Positions 25,976 through 35,801 of a stretch of DNA of 64,000 bases are shown piece after piece (position 1 is the stretch's first letter; each line of letters begins with the position of its first letter). The notes below the pieces were generated by a model, which was not told the origin of the DNA, ran no database searches, and saw nothing but the letters and a program-made list of their open reading frames with translations. This stretch comes from NCEH01 sp043195195. GTDB lineage: Bacteria > Pseudomonadota > Alphaproteobacteria > Rhizobiales > Xanthobacteraceae. The stretch is from the NCBI RefSeq assembly GCF_043195195.1, contig NZ_JBAFWT010000014.1, positions 1 through 64,000 of the forward strand, written 5' to 3'. The position numbers and the translations under genes are program-made.

Positions 25976-27076
25976 GTGCCGTTGGACCCCTTCCTTTCCC
26001 TGCCGTCCGCAGCCCTCGGCCAGATCGACGAGCGTTCGCGCGAGATCTTCCGCCAGATCGTTGAAAGCTATCTCGCCACCGGCGAGCCGGTGGGTTCGCG
26101 CAACATTGCCCGCCTCATCCCCATGTCGCTGTCGCCGGCCTCCGTGCGAAACGTGATGGCGGACCTGGAGGCCGCGGGGCTGATCTATGCCCCCCACACC
26201 AGCGCCGGGCGCCTGCCGACCGAACGCGGGCTGCGCTTCTTCGTCGATGCGTTGATGGAGATTGGCGACGTCAGCGAGGGCGACCGGCGCAATATCGAAT
26301 CCCAGGTCGCCGCCGCCGCCAAGGGCTATACCGTGGACGGCGTGCTGCGCGAGGCGTCCGCCTTGTTGTCGGGCCTGTCGCGCGGCGCGGGCGTTGTCAC
26401 CGCCATCAAAACCGATCCCCGCCTGAAGCATGTGGAATTCGTGCCGCTGGATTCCAACCGGGCCCTGGTGATCCTCGTGTCCGAGGACGGGCAGGTGGAA
26501 AACCGGGCCGTGCCCCTCCCGCTCGGCTTGCCGGCCTCGGCGCTGACCGAGGCCACCAATTTCCTCAACGCCCATATTCGCGGCCGCACCCTGGCCGAAG
26601 CGCGCGGCGAGATGGAAAATCTGTTGAGCGATCTGCGCCAGCAACTCGACGCCCTGACCGCGCGGGTGGTGGAGGCGGGCCTTGCCTCCTGGTCCGGCGA
26701 CGTGCCGGCCGAGCGCAAGCTGATCGTGCGCGGGCAGGCCAAGCTGCTGGAGGATCTCCACGCCCTGGAAGACCTGGAGCGCATCCGCCTGCTGTTCGAC
26801 GACCTGGAATCCAAGCGCGACGTGGTGGACCTGCTGGGCCGGGCGGAAGATGCCCAATCCTTGCGTATTTTCATCGGCTCGGAGAATAAATTGTTCTCCC
26901 TTTCTGGCTCCTCCACCATCGTCGCGCCGTATCACGACAGCCAGGGGCGGGTGCTGGGAGTGCTGGGCGTCATTGGCCCGACCCGGCTCAATTACGGCCG
27001 CATTGTCCCCATGGTGGATTTCACCGCACGGGTCGTCAGCCGCGTTCTGGGTGCCCCAGGGGCCGACGCGGCTTGA
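25976..27076 (+). CDS. hrcA: Heat-inducible transcription repressor HrcA
   Basis: HrcA represses chaperone operons by binding CIRCE elements. The 366-residue product has the N-terminal winged helix (REIFRQIVESYLATGEPVGS, then SPASVRNVMADLEAAGLI) and HTSAGRLPTERGLRFFVD, followed by the GAF-like domain. The GTG start at 25976 is weakly preceded by CGAGG. No CIRCE sequence is seen in this window, so its target (in related bacteria groESL) is presumably elsewhere. grpE follows on the same strand after 84 bp. Confidence 0.95.
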   Translation: MPLDPFLSLPSAALGQIDERSREIFRQIVESYLATGEPVGSRNIARLIPMSLSPASVRNVMADLEAAGLIYAPHTSAGRLPTERGLRFFVDALMEIGDVSEGDRRNIESQVAAAAKGYTVDGVLREASALLSGLSRGAGVVTAIKTDPRLKHVEFVPLDSNRALVILVSEDGQVENRAVPLPLGLPASALTEATNFLNAHIRGRTLAEARGEMENLLSDLRQQLDALTARVVEAGLASWSGDVPAERKLIVRGQAKLLEDLHALEDLERIRLLFDDLESKRDVVDLLGRAEDAQSLRIFIGSENKLFSLSGSSTIVAPYHDSQGRVLGVLGVIGPTRLNYGRIVPMVDFTARVVSRVLGAPGADAA

Positions 27077-27160
27077 TTTTTCTCGCCATGCCCCCGATAT
27101 GCGGGGCGAAATTGATGCACTTCCCCTTTGGGCGGTGTTTGCAGCGATGAGGACATGGGC

Positions 27161-27793
27161 ATGAGCGATCAGGGTGGCGCGAAAGACGCGAAGCCCCACA
27201 CCGACCCGAATATCGACCCGGAAGGCGCCACGATGGAGGCGTGTGCCGAGGCCGTTGAAGGCGGTGCGTTCCAGGCGGAGAAGCAGCGGCTGGAAGCTGA
27301 GGTCGCGAACTTGAAGGACAAGTTCCTGCGGGCCTATGCGGAAGCGGAGAACATCCGGCGCCGGGCCGAGAAGGAAGTCACCGATGCCAAGACCTATGGC
27401 ATCGCCTCCTTCGCTCGCGACGTGCTGAATGTGGCCGACGATTTAGCGCGCGCCTTGGGCGCGGTTGAGGCGGAAGCCAAGGAAAAGGCGGAAGGCGCGT
27501 TCAAGGCGCTGCTCGACGGCTTGGAGCTGACCGAGCGCAGCCTGCACAAGGGTTTGGAAAAGCACGGCATTCGCAAGGTGGAGCCGGTGGGCGAGAAATT
27601 CGATCCCAATCTCCACCAGGCCATGTTCGAGGTTCCCGACGCGAGCGTTCCCAACGGGACCGTCGTTCAGGTGGTTCAGTCCGGCTATGTGATCGGCGAC
27701 CGGGTGCTGCGTCCGGCCATGGTCGGTGTTTCGCGCGGCGGCCCGAAGGCGGCGGCGGGCGAAGCCAAAGCCGACAATGGGTCCGCCTCCTGA
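27161..27793 (+). CDS. grpE: Nucleotide exchange factor GrpE
   Basis: GrpE drives ADP release from DnaK. The 210-residue protein has the coiled coil (LEAEVANLKDKFLRAYAEAE, NIRRRAEKEV), then FARDVLNVADDLARAL and the C-terminal beta domain (EKFDPNLHQAMFEV, GYVIGDRVLRPAMVGVS). ATG 27161 is preceded by GAGGA with 7-base spacing; other in-frame starts at 27128 and 27155 are less well placed. An intrinsic terminator follows. Confidence 0.95.
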   Translation: MSDQGGAKDAKPHTDPNIDPEGATMEACAEAVEGGAFQAEKQRLEAEVANLKDKFLRAYAEAENIRRRAEKEVTDAKTYGIASFARDVLNVADDLARALGAVEAEAKEKAEGAFKALLDGLELTERSLHKGLEKHGIRKVEPVGEKFDPNLHQAMFEVPDASVPNGTVVQVVQSGYVIGDRVLRPAMVGVSRGGPKAAAGEAKADNGSAS

Positions 27794-27822
27794 GGCACTG
27801 ATCCTCTCGCAGCCTTGCGATC

Positions 27823-27860
27823 AGACCGCCCCGGCCTCGCCGTGGGCGGTCTTTCGTTTC
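27823..27860. terminator. Terminator after grpE
   Basis: A 9-bp perfect stem AGACCGCCC/GGGCGGTCT (27823-27831, 27844-27852) is followed by TTCGTTTC. It lies between convergent grpE and the 27866-28837 gene and may serve both, although the reverse T-run is weak. Confidence 0.75.
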
Positions 27861-27865
27861 AGCGG

Positions 27866-28837
27866 TCAATTGGTCTCCAGGCCGTCCCGGATGGCGCGGA
27901 CGCGGGTGTAGGTATCGGGAAAGGCATCGGCCTTCACCACGGTGATCATCCGGATGTGCGCATTGGCGCCAAACCGGAGCCACTGGATCACCTTCACATC
28001 GGCCCCGGACGTTGCGTCCTTGGCGCTGGCGATGATCTCGAACCCCGGCTGGCCGCCGATGCGCAGCGGTTCGGCCCGTTCGAGGTGAATGTCACGCACC
28101 GCCGGAACCGAGGAGAGGGACCGCAGGGCGAATTGCCCGCGATCGTCCTCACGCGGCGTGCCGGGGGAAACGCCGACCACGAAAATCGGCTGGCTCGCGC
28201 TTTCGACCACGTCCTTGTCGCCCTCTGTGAGCACGACCGCGGTATTGCCAATCACCTTCACCACTCGGAAACCCGCCAGCTCGCCGAGCTTGAAGGGCAG
28301 TCCCGCCAATTGCTCGCCGGTCGAGGGTGGTGCGCGGAAGGCCAGCGTCGCCAGGCTTTTGCGGACCGCCTCGTCGGTGAGCTGGCCGGTATTGGCTTCG
28401 GGAAGCTGTACCGTAACCAGGGCCGTCCCCTTGGGCGAGCCGGCAAGCAGGATCCACTTCTTGGCGACCACGGGGCCGGCGGTCTGCTTGCCGATCACCA
28501 GCAGCGACTTGCCCTCGCGGAACGGCGAGGTCTGCGGCAGGGCCGTGGGGTCGGGCACCAGGGGGCCCCGGCTTTCGACCGTAATGCCCTTGGTCGCCAG
28601 CGCCGCGTCGGTGAAGCCCGCCTCGACCTGCGGATAGGCTTGGGCCGGCATTTCGATGATCAGGATGGAAGCGGCTTTGCTGCGATCCTCAAAGCCGGAG
28701 AAGGTCTGGCTCTCCACCATGCCGTCCGGCGGAACGAGGCCCACCAGGGTTCCTCGTGGAAATATGGCATCGGCAGCCGCGGCAAGCCCGCCCGAAACCA
28801 CCAGCACGGCAAGCGCGACCCCAAGGCGCATCTTCAT
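27866..28837 (-). CDS. Hypothetical secreted protein
   Basis: The 323-residue product starts with a Sec signal peptide (MKMRLGVALAVLVVSGGLAA) and is otherwise soluble, with beta-rich sequence (FPRGTLVGLVPPDGMVESQTF, shown in part as GTLVGLVPPDGM). I recognise no enzyme motif. A start at 28852 (MGLPKMKMRL) is possible; 28837 is preceded by GGGAT about 9 bases away and gives a more standard signal. It follows alkB on the same strand by 118 bp. Confidence 0.75.
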   Translation of the reverse strand: MKMRLGVALAVLVVSGGLAAAADAIFPRGTLVGLVPPDGMVESQTFSGFEDRSKAASILIIEMPAQAYPQVEAGFTDAALATKGITVESRGPLVPDPTALPQTSPFREGKSLLVIGKQTAGPVVAKKWILLAGSPKGTALVTVQLPEANTGQLTDEAVRKSLATLAFRAPPSTGEQLAGLPFKLGELAGFRVVKVIGNTAVVLTEGDKDVVESASQPIFVVGVSPGTPREDDRGQFALRSLSSVPAVRDIHLERAEPLRIGGQPGFEIIASAKDATSGADVKVIQWLRFGANAHIRMITVVKADAFPDTYTRVRAIRDGLETN

Positions 28838-28955
28838 CTTCGGCAATCCCATTGCGGCAAAATCCGTTGCGGCCGGCCCCGCCGGGGCGAACACCGGCAT
28901 GGCCGACCCATCATGGCGTCTTGGCGGCGAAACCCGGCGGAAGCGTGACCCGCGC

Positions 28956-29600
28956 TCATGCCGGGTCGACGCGCCGGAGCGTCAGGTTGAACCGGCCGGG
29001 ATGGGGGAGCAAGGTGGAACTGCCGGGCAGGATGCGATCGACCCCGTGGAAGGCGAGCCGGCTTTCCCCCGAGAGCATCAGCACATCCCCCGAGGCCAAG
29101 CGCAGGGATCTGGTCGGTCCGCGACGTTCGGTTTCTCCAATGCGGAAGACTGCAGAATCTCCCAGGGAAATCGACAGAACAGGGGCTGAGAAGTCATGTT
29201 CGTCTCGGTCCTGATGCAGGCTCATGCGGGCATCGGGCGCGTACCAATTGATCAGGCAGGCCTGCGGCGGATAGGTCACATCGGTTGTATGATACCATAT
29301 ATCCACCAGGGATGCGGGCATCGGGGGCCAGGGTTCTCGGGTGTCGGGGTGAAACGGCTGGTAGCGATATCCCGCCTCGTCCGAGACCCAGCCAAGCGGT
29401 CCGCAATTGCTCATCCTGACCGAAAAAGCCTTTCCAGTCCGTGGCATGCGCGGTGTGAACAGGGGCGCCACCGCGAGCATGCGATCGATCTCCCCCATCA
29501 GCGCCTGCTGCGCCTTCCGGTCGAGAAAGGCAGGCCAATACAGGCATCCGGGGGCGACCTCCAAAGGCTGCGGCACCGCTGATCTCCTCCCATCACCCAT
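28956..29600 (-). CDS. alkB: Alpha-ketoglutarate-dependent dioxygenase AlkB
   Basis: AlkB oxidatively removes methyl lesions such as 1-methyladenine and 3-methylcytosine from DNA and RNA. The 214-residue product has the iron ligands His129, Asp131 (HQDRDE) and His185 (FHGVDR), and the 2-oxoglutarate-binding RFNLTLR (Arg203, Arg209). Length is standard. The frame is open further upstream, but the first 37 residues are unlike AlkB and overlap the divergent gene's leader. The ribosome binding site (GCGGG) is weak. Confidence 0.93.
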   Translation of the reverse strand: MGDGRRSAVPQPLEVAPGCLYWPAFLDRKAQQALMGEIDRMLAVAPLFTPRMPRTGKAFSVRMSNCGPLGWVSDEAGYRYQPFHPDTREPWPPMPASLVDIWYHTTDVTYPPQACLINWYAPDARMSLHQDRDEHDFSAPVLSISLGDSAVFRIGETERRGPTRSLRLASGDVLMLSGESRLAFHGVDRILPGSSTLLPHPGRFNLTLRRVDPA

Positions 29601-29699
29601 CCCGCTTTGCGAGGCAGGGCCGGGCCCCAGGGTTTCCGAGGGAACGCGAACCTGCAAGCCCGCGTTCCCCAACATAATGGGAAGGGCAGGAGAAACCGC

Positions 29700-30068
29700 A
29701 TGAACACACATTTTCTCGGCGCCGCCGGCGCCCTCGCCTTGGTGCTCGGCGCCTCGTCAGCCGGCGCCCAGACCTCCGTGGTCATCGTCACGCAGCCGTC
29801 CGGCTATGTGGTCGTGACGCCCGAGCAGCAGGTCCAGATCCAGCGCTATGTGGTCCAGCAGCCGCGTGCCGAAGTGTTTGTGATGCCGCCCGATTTTGCC
29901 CCCGTGACCGGTACCGTGATGCCGCAGGAGGTGCAATTGTATAGCTTTGCCCCCGATGGCTCCTATGGCGGGTTTGATGCCGCGCGCTACCGCTACGTGG
30001 TGATGCCGGATAACCAGACGATCCTCGTCGAGCCATCCACCCGACAGATAATAGAGGTAATAAGGTAG
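29700..30068 (+). CDS. Small secreted DUF1236-like protein
   Basis: The 122-residue product has a signal peptide (FLGAAGALALVLGASSAGAQ) followed by a short domain with PQEVQLYSFAPDG, YRYVVMPDNQTILVEPSTRQ and a final IIEVIR. This end matches the DUF1236 pattern common in Rhizobiales periplasmic proteins. The function is unknown. ATG 29700 follows GGGCAGGAGA. It is divergent from alkB. Confidence 0.78.
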   Translation: MNTHFLGAAGALALVLGASSAGAQTSVVIVTQPSGYVVVTPEQQVQIQRYVVQQPRAEVFVMPPDFAPVTGTVMPQEVQLYSFAPDGSYGGFDAARYRYVVMPDNQTILVEPSTRQIIEVIR

Positions 30069-30216
30069 CTAAATTCAGAGTTGCCCCTCGGAGGCGCTGG
30101 GCGCGAAAAAACGTCGGAACCGCAAATCGGGACCCGCCGGGGAGGCCTCGGGGGTGCCTATTTGCGTCTCCTGATCGCGAGAAGGTGAAAAAGCAGTATG
30201 GTGCAGCCAAGCATGC

Positions 30217-30245
30217 CTTGCGGCGCCTAAGGACCCCTCCTATAT
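30217..30245 (+). promoter_or_regulatory. Candidate RpoH (heat-shock sigma) promoter of dnaK
   Basis: CTTGCG (30217-30222) and CTATAT (30240-30245) are spaced by 17 bp, matching the alphaproteobacterial RpoH pattern of CTTG and a C(C/T)TATNT-like -10. The predicted start is near 30252. Confidence 0.55.
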
Positions 30246-30254
30246 CGGCCTCGA

Positions 30255-30272
30255 ACGCTGTGATCACAGCGT
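30255..30272. promoter_or_regulatory. 18-bp perfect palindrome in the dnaK leader
   Basis: ACGCTGTGATCACAGCGT is an exact palindrome just after the predicted transcription start. It could be an operator or form a hairpin at the 5' end of the mRNA. Confidence 0.55.
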
Positions 30273-30375
30273 ACCCCAATGCAACGGGGACCGGCGGACA
30301 GCCGCGGGAGGGGCCCGCGGGCATCCTTCATGGGCGCTGCAAAGGCCCGGCCGGTCTGCCGATAAGGAGAAGTAC

Positions 30376-32274
<1,899 letters not shown>

Positions 32275-32320
32275 TCCTTGCCTGTACCACACAGGTGCAT
32301 GTGAACAGTCAAAGCAAGTC

Positions 32321-32343
32321 ACCCCCGGGCCGGTCCCGGGGGT
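32321..32343. other. Strong hairpin between dnaK and dnaJ
   Basis: ACCCCCGGG and CCCGGGGGT form a 9-bp perfect stem with a 5-base loop. Only CGACGTTT follows, so it is a poor terminator. It may protect the dnaK mRNA end or cause partial read-through into dnaJ, giving more DnaK than DnaJ. Confidence 0.6.
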
Positions 32344-32453
32344 CGACGTTTCCGACGGCGGGGCTGCGGCTTTCTGCCGGTGGAGGCCGGCAAGGCGCCG
32401 GGGCTGACCTTTATGTCGAGGACGCCTGAACCGGGCGGCGGGTAAACGAAGCC

Positions 32454-33608
32454 ATGTCAAAGCGCGATTATTACGAAGTTCTCAGCTGTGAGCGTAGCGC
32501 CGACGAGACGGTGCTGAAGGCCTCCTATCGCAAGCTGGCCATGAAGTGGCATCCCGATCGCAACCAGGGCGACGGGGAGGCCGAGGTGCGCTTCAAGGAG
32601 GTCAGCGAGGCCTATGAAGTGCTCAAGGACCCGCAGAAGCGCGCGGCCTATGATCGCTTCGGCCATGCCGCGTTCGAGAATGGTGGCGGGAGTGGTCCCG
32701 GCTTCGGACCGGATTTCGCCTCCACGTTCGCTGATATCTTCGACGATCTGTTCGGCGGTTCCGTGGGCGGACGCGGCGGCGGCGCTGGCCGGGGCGGTGC
32801 GCAGGGCGGGCGCGGGCGCGGCGCGGACCTGCGCTACAACATGGAGATCACGCTCGAAGAGGCGTTCGCCGGCAAGACCGCCGAAATCAAGATTCCCACC
32901 TCCATCGTCTGCGAGACCTGCTCGGGTTCGGGCGCTAAGCCCGGCACCCAGCCGAAGGTGTGCCGGACCTGCGGCGGCGCCGGCAAGATCCGCCATGCCC
33001 AGGGCTTCTTCACCCTTGAACGCACCTGCCCGGCCTGCCAGGGCCGGGGCAGTGTCATCGAAGATCCCTGTACCGCGTGTGGCGGCGCGGGCCGGGTGAC
33101 GCGCGAGCGTTCGCTTTCTGTCCAGATCCCGGCCGGGGTTGAGGATGGCACGCGGATCCGCCTCGGCGGCGAGGGGGAGGCCGGCGTGCGGGGTGGTCCT
33201 GCCGGCGATCTCTATATCTTCCTGTCGCTGGAGCCCCATCCCTTCTTCCAGCGCGAGGGGGCGGATCTCTATTGCCGTGCGCCGATCTCGATGGTCACGG
33301 CGTCGCTCGGTGGTTCGGTCGAGGTGCCGACCATCGACGGCGAGAAGACGAAGGTGCGCATCCCTGAGGGCACACAGTCCGGCAAGCGCCTGCGCCTGTC
33401 TGGAAAGGGCATGCCGATCCTGCGCTCGCGGGCCCATGGCGACATGTATGTGCAAGTGGTGGTGGAAACGCCGCAGAACCTCACCAAGCGGCAAAAGGAA
33501 TTGCTCTCCGAGTTCGAGCGTGAATGCTCCAGCGAGACCAATCCGGAATCGAACGGCTTTTTCGCCAAGATGAAGGATTTCTTCCAGGGCGCCGGCGAGA
33601 CCGACTGA
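32454..33608 (+). CDS. dnaJ: Chaperone DnaJ (Hsp40)
   Basis: The 384-residue co-chaperone stimulates DnaK ATPase activity and delivers substrates. It has the J domain with HPD (KWHPDRNQGD, about residues 33-35), a Gly-rich linker (about 75-125), the four CxxCxGxG zinc repeats (CETCSGSG, CRTCGGAG, CPACQGRG, CTACGGAG) and the C-terminal substrate domain. All key residues are intact. A terminator follows at 33626. Confidence 0.97.
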   Translation: MSKRDYYEVLSCERSADETVLKASYRKLAMKWHPDRNQGDGEAEVRFKEVSEAYEVLKDPQKRAAYDRFGHAAFENGGGSGPGFGPDFASTFADIFDDLFGGSVGGRGGGAGRGGAQGGRGRGADLRYNMEITLEEAFAGKTAEIKIPTSIVCETCSGSGAKPGTQPKVCRTCGGAGKIRHAQGFFTLERTCPACQGRGSVIEDPCTACGGAGRVTRERSLSVQIPAGVEDGTRIRLGGEGEAGVRGGPAGDLYIFLSLEPHPFFQREGADLYCRAPISMVTASLGGSVEVPTIDGEKTKVRIPEGTQSGKRLRLSGKGMPILRSRAHGDMYVQVVVETPQNLTKRQKELLSEFERECSSETNPESNGFFAKMKDFFQGAGETD

Positions 33609-33625
33609 CACCTGCTGTGAGAATG

Positions 33626-33652
33626 CCAGTGCGGCGCCCGCACTGGATTTTC
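33626..33652 (+). terminator. Terminator after dnaJ
   Basis: CCAGTGCG/CGCACTGG (33626-33633, 33639-33646) form a perfect 8-bp stem followed by ATTTTC, ending the dnaK-dnaJ transcript. Confidence 0.75.
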
Positions 33653-33817
33653 CCCGTCGCGAAGACCATCGGCTACCCGTCGCAGAGGCAATGAGATCAC
33701 GCGCTCTTGCGGCGATTTTCACACTTCCCTAACGGCATGATGTCTGCAATGCGAGGCGGTGCGCCACCATTCCGCCGAACTCGCGGGCGATCAGTCTGCG
33801 CCATGAAGTGGGGAAGC

Positions 33818-34459
33818 ATGAAAGCGCGATTCGCCTTGAGGTTCGCCGCAGCGGTCCTGGCCTTGCTTGCGGGCACCGGCCTTGCCTCGGCGCATCCTCA
33901 TGTGTGGGTGACGATGAAGACCCAGGTGGTCTATGCCCCCGACGGCACCATCACCGGCCTGAACCAGGACTGGACCTTCGACGAGGCTTTCACGGCTTTT
34001 GCGCTTCAAGGCCTGGAGCGCAACAAGGACGGATCGTATCCGGACAGCGTCCTGAAGCCGCTCGCGGAAGTAAATGTCACGTCCCTTAAGGAATACGATT
34101 ATTTCGTCAAAGCGAAGACCGCGACGGCGAAGCTCACCTTCAAGGACCCGGTGGATTATCACCTGACCTATGAAAACGAAGCGTTGACGCTGCACTTCTT
34201 CCTGCCCTTGGTAAAACCAATCCCCGCCAAGGGAAGCATGAGCTTCGACATCTACGATCCGACCTATTTCGTCTCGTTTGAATTCGCCGAGAAGAACCCG
34301 GTGTCCCTGGCCGGGGCGCCGGCGGGCTGCACCTTCAATACCATCCAGCCGGAGCAGCCCCAGAGCATGCAGCTGGGTGAGGAGTTCTTCACCAATCTCA
34401 CCAGTTCGAGCACGTACGGCGCCCAGTACGCGGACAAAGTCGCGGTGAAGTGCCCTTGA
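33818..34459 (+). CDS. DUF1007 family periplasmic protein
   Basis: The 213-residue product has a signal peptide (LRFAAAVLALLAGTGLASA) and then HPHVWVTMKTQVVY, the N-terminal metal-binding-like motif of DUF1007 proteins. The family is regularly encoded beside NicO/RcnA nickel or cobalt transporters, as here (79 bp apart), and is thought to handle metal in the periplasm; that is an inference from gene context. ATG 33818 follows GGGGA; ATG 33803 is an alternative. Confidence 0.85.
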   Translation: MKARFALRFAAAVLALLAGTGLASAHPHVWVTMKTQVVYAPDGTITGLNQDWTFDEAFTAFALQGLERNKDGSYPDSVLKPLAEVNVTSLKEYDYFVKAKTATAKLTFKDPVDYHLTYENEALTLHFFLPLVKPIPAKGSMSFDIYDPTYFVSFEFAEKNPVSLAGAPAGCTFNTIQPEQPQSMQLGEEFFTNLTSSSTYGAQYADKVAVKCP

Positions 34460-34538
34460 CCGCGTTTCTCGCCGCGTGTTCGGCGAGGTTCTGGCAAATT
34501 CCGCAGAAGTTTCGCATGACCCATCGGAAGATTCACTC

Positions 34539-35567
34539 ATGATGCTTTCGAAATGGTATTTTAATACCAATATGCGCAAGTACGCCTGCGGAGCCGGCCT
34601 GCTTGTCGCCTTCCTCGCGGCTGTCGCTGTCCTCCTTGCGGTCGAGCCGTCCCTCGCGCAGACGCCGGGTGCCATCGGCGGACCGAAGACCACCCCGTTC
34701 GGGCTCGGGGCGGGCGGGCCGGCCCCTTCCGGCATCACCGGCTTTCTCATCGCCCAGCAGAGCGCCTTCTATCGCGCCTTGATCCAGGCGGTGCGGGCGG
34801 CGAAGGCGGATGGCAATGCCTTCGGCCTGCTGGCGGGCCTTTCCTTCGCCTATGGCGTGTTCCATGCGGCAGGTCCGGGCCACGGCAAGGCGGTGATCTC
34901 CTCCTATCTCCTGGCGGACGGCGGCACGCTGCGGCGCGGGGCACTGCTGGCGCTCGCGGCCGGCATGGTTCAGGCGCTGGCGGCGGTCTTGTTCGTCGGC
35001 ATCCTGGCGATCCTGCTGGGCGGCACCGCGGCCTCCATGGCGGGGGCGATGAATGTGCTGGAGATCGCAGCCTATGGCGGCATCGCCGTGTTCGGCGCCT
35101 ATCTCGCCTTCCGCAAGGCGCGCAGCCTGGTGGCGGTGCTGCGCGGCCAGCCGGCGGGTCATGTGCATGGACCGGAGTGCGGCTGCAGCGACAAGCACGC
35201 CCCAGATCCCCATCTCCTGGATGGGCGGGGCGGGTGGAAGCGCGCGGGGGTGGCGGTGATTTCGGCCGGTGCACGGCCCTGCTCGGGCGCGATCCTGGTG
35301 CTGACCTTCGCGCTGTCGCAGGGCGTGATCTGGAGCGGCGTCGCTGCCACCTTCGCCATGGGCCTCGGAACCGCGCTGACGGTCACGGGCATCGCCGCGC
35401 TCGCGGTGTACGGCAAGAGGCTGGCGGTGAAGCTTGCCACGGTCGCCTCAGGACGGGGCGCCGCCTTGCTGCTGGCCATCGAGATGGGCGCGGCCATGCT
35501 GGTCTGCTTTTTCGGTGTCGCCCTGCTCACCGGCTATGCCGTCAGTGAGCGGCTTCTTCCCGGCTGA
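34539..35567 (+). CDS. NicO/RcnA-type nickel/cobalt transporter
   Basis: The 342-residue membrane protein has a signal-like first helix, about six further membrane segments, the family motif FHAAGPGHGKAV in the first half and SAGARPCSGAILVLTFAL in the second. A loop at about 205-225 is rich in His and Cys (HVHGPECGCSDKHAPDPH), as in RcnA-type exporters. It probably exports Ni or Co; uptake cannot be ruled out. ATG 34539 follows GGAAG. No RcnR-type repressor or riboswitch is seen nearby. Confidence 0.87.
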   Translation: MMLSKWYFNTNMRKYACGAGLLVAFLAAVAVLLAVEPSLAQTPGAIGGPKTTPFGLGAGGPAPSGITGFLIAQQSAFYRALIQAVRAAKADGNAFGLLAGLSFAYGVFHAAGPGHGKAVISSYLLADGGTLRRGALLALAAGMVQALAAVLFVGILAILLGGTAASMAGAMNVLEIAAYGGIAVFGAYLAFRKARSLVAVLRGQPAGHVHGPECGCSDKHAPDPHLLDGRGGWKRAGVAVISAGARPCSGAILVLTFALSQGVIWSGVAATFAMGLGTALTVTGIAALAVYGKRLAVKLATVASGRGAALLLAIEMGAAMLVCFFGVALLTGYAVSERLLPG

Positions 35568-35713
35568 GGGGGGGCATGGGCCTCACAGCCGCCAACGCAT
35601 ATGCGAAGAACCGGGTGCGATGCACCAAAATTCGTCAAGTCTAGTTTTTAAGCAACTTCATTTCACAATCCCTCCAAACAACGAAATTGCCGGGGAAGCC
35701 GGCGCGTGTAACC

Positions 35714-35729
35714 TTTGATGCAGATCAAA
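35714..35729. promoter_or_regulatory. Perfect FNR/FixK-type box
   Basis: TTTGATGCAGATCAAA fits the FNR/FixK/DNR consensus TTGAT-N4-ATCAA with no mismatch and symmetric flanks. It lies 73 bp before the start of the oxygen-sensitive indolepyruvate ferredoxin oxidoreductase gene, a usual place for activation in low oxygen. Confidence 0.75.
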
Positions 35730-35801
35730 AGATGCGTCGGCGCCTGTAGGGCGCACGAAGGATAACGGCCAAGCGGCCGTCGCGTCGCACCGGAGGCGCC
35801 C

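Larger units (their letters stand above)
30069..30375. other. 307-bp region upstream of dnaK
   Basis: No gene is seen. It carries a candidate RpoH promoter (30217-30245) and an 18-bp perfect palindrome (30255-30272), then a leader of about 100 bases ending in AAGGAGA before dnaK. No CIRCE repeat is present. Confidence 0.6.
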
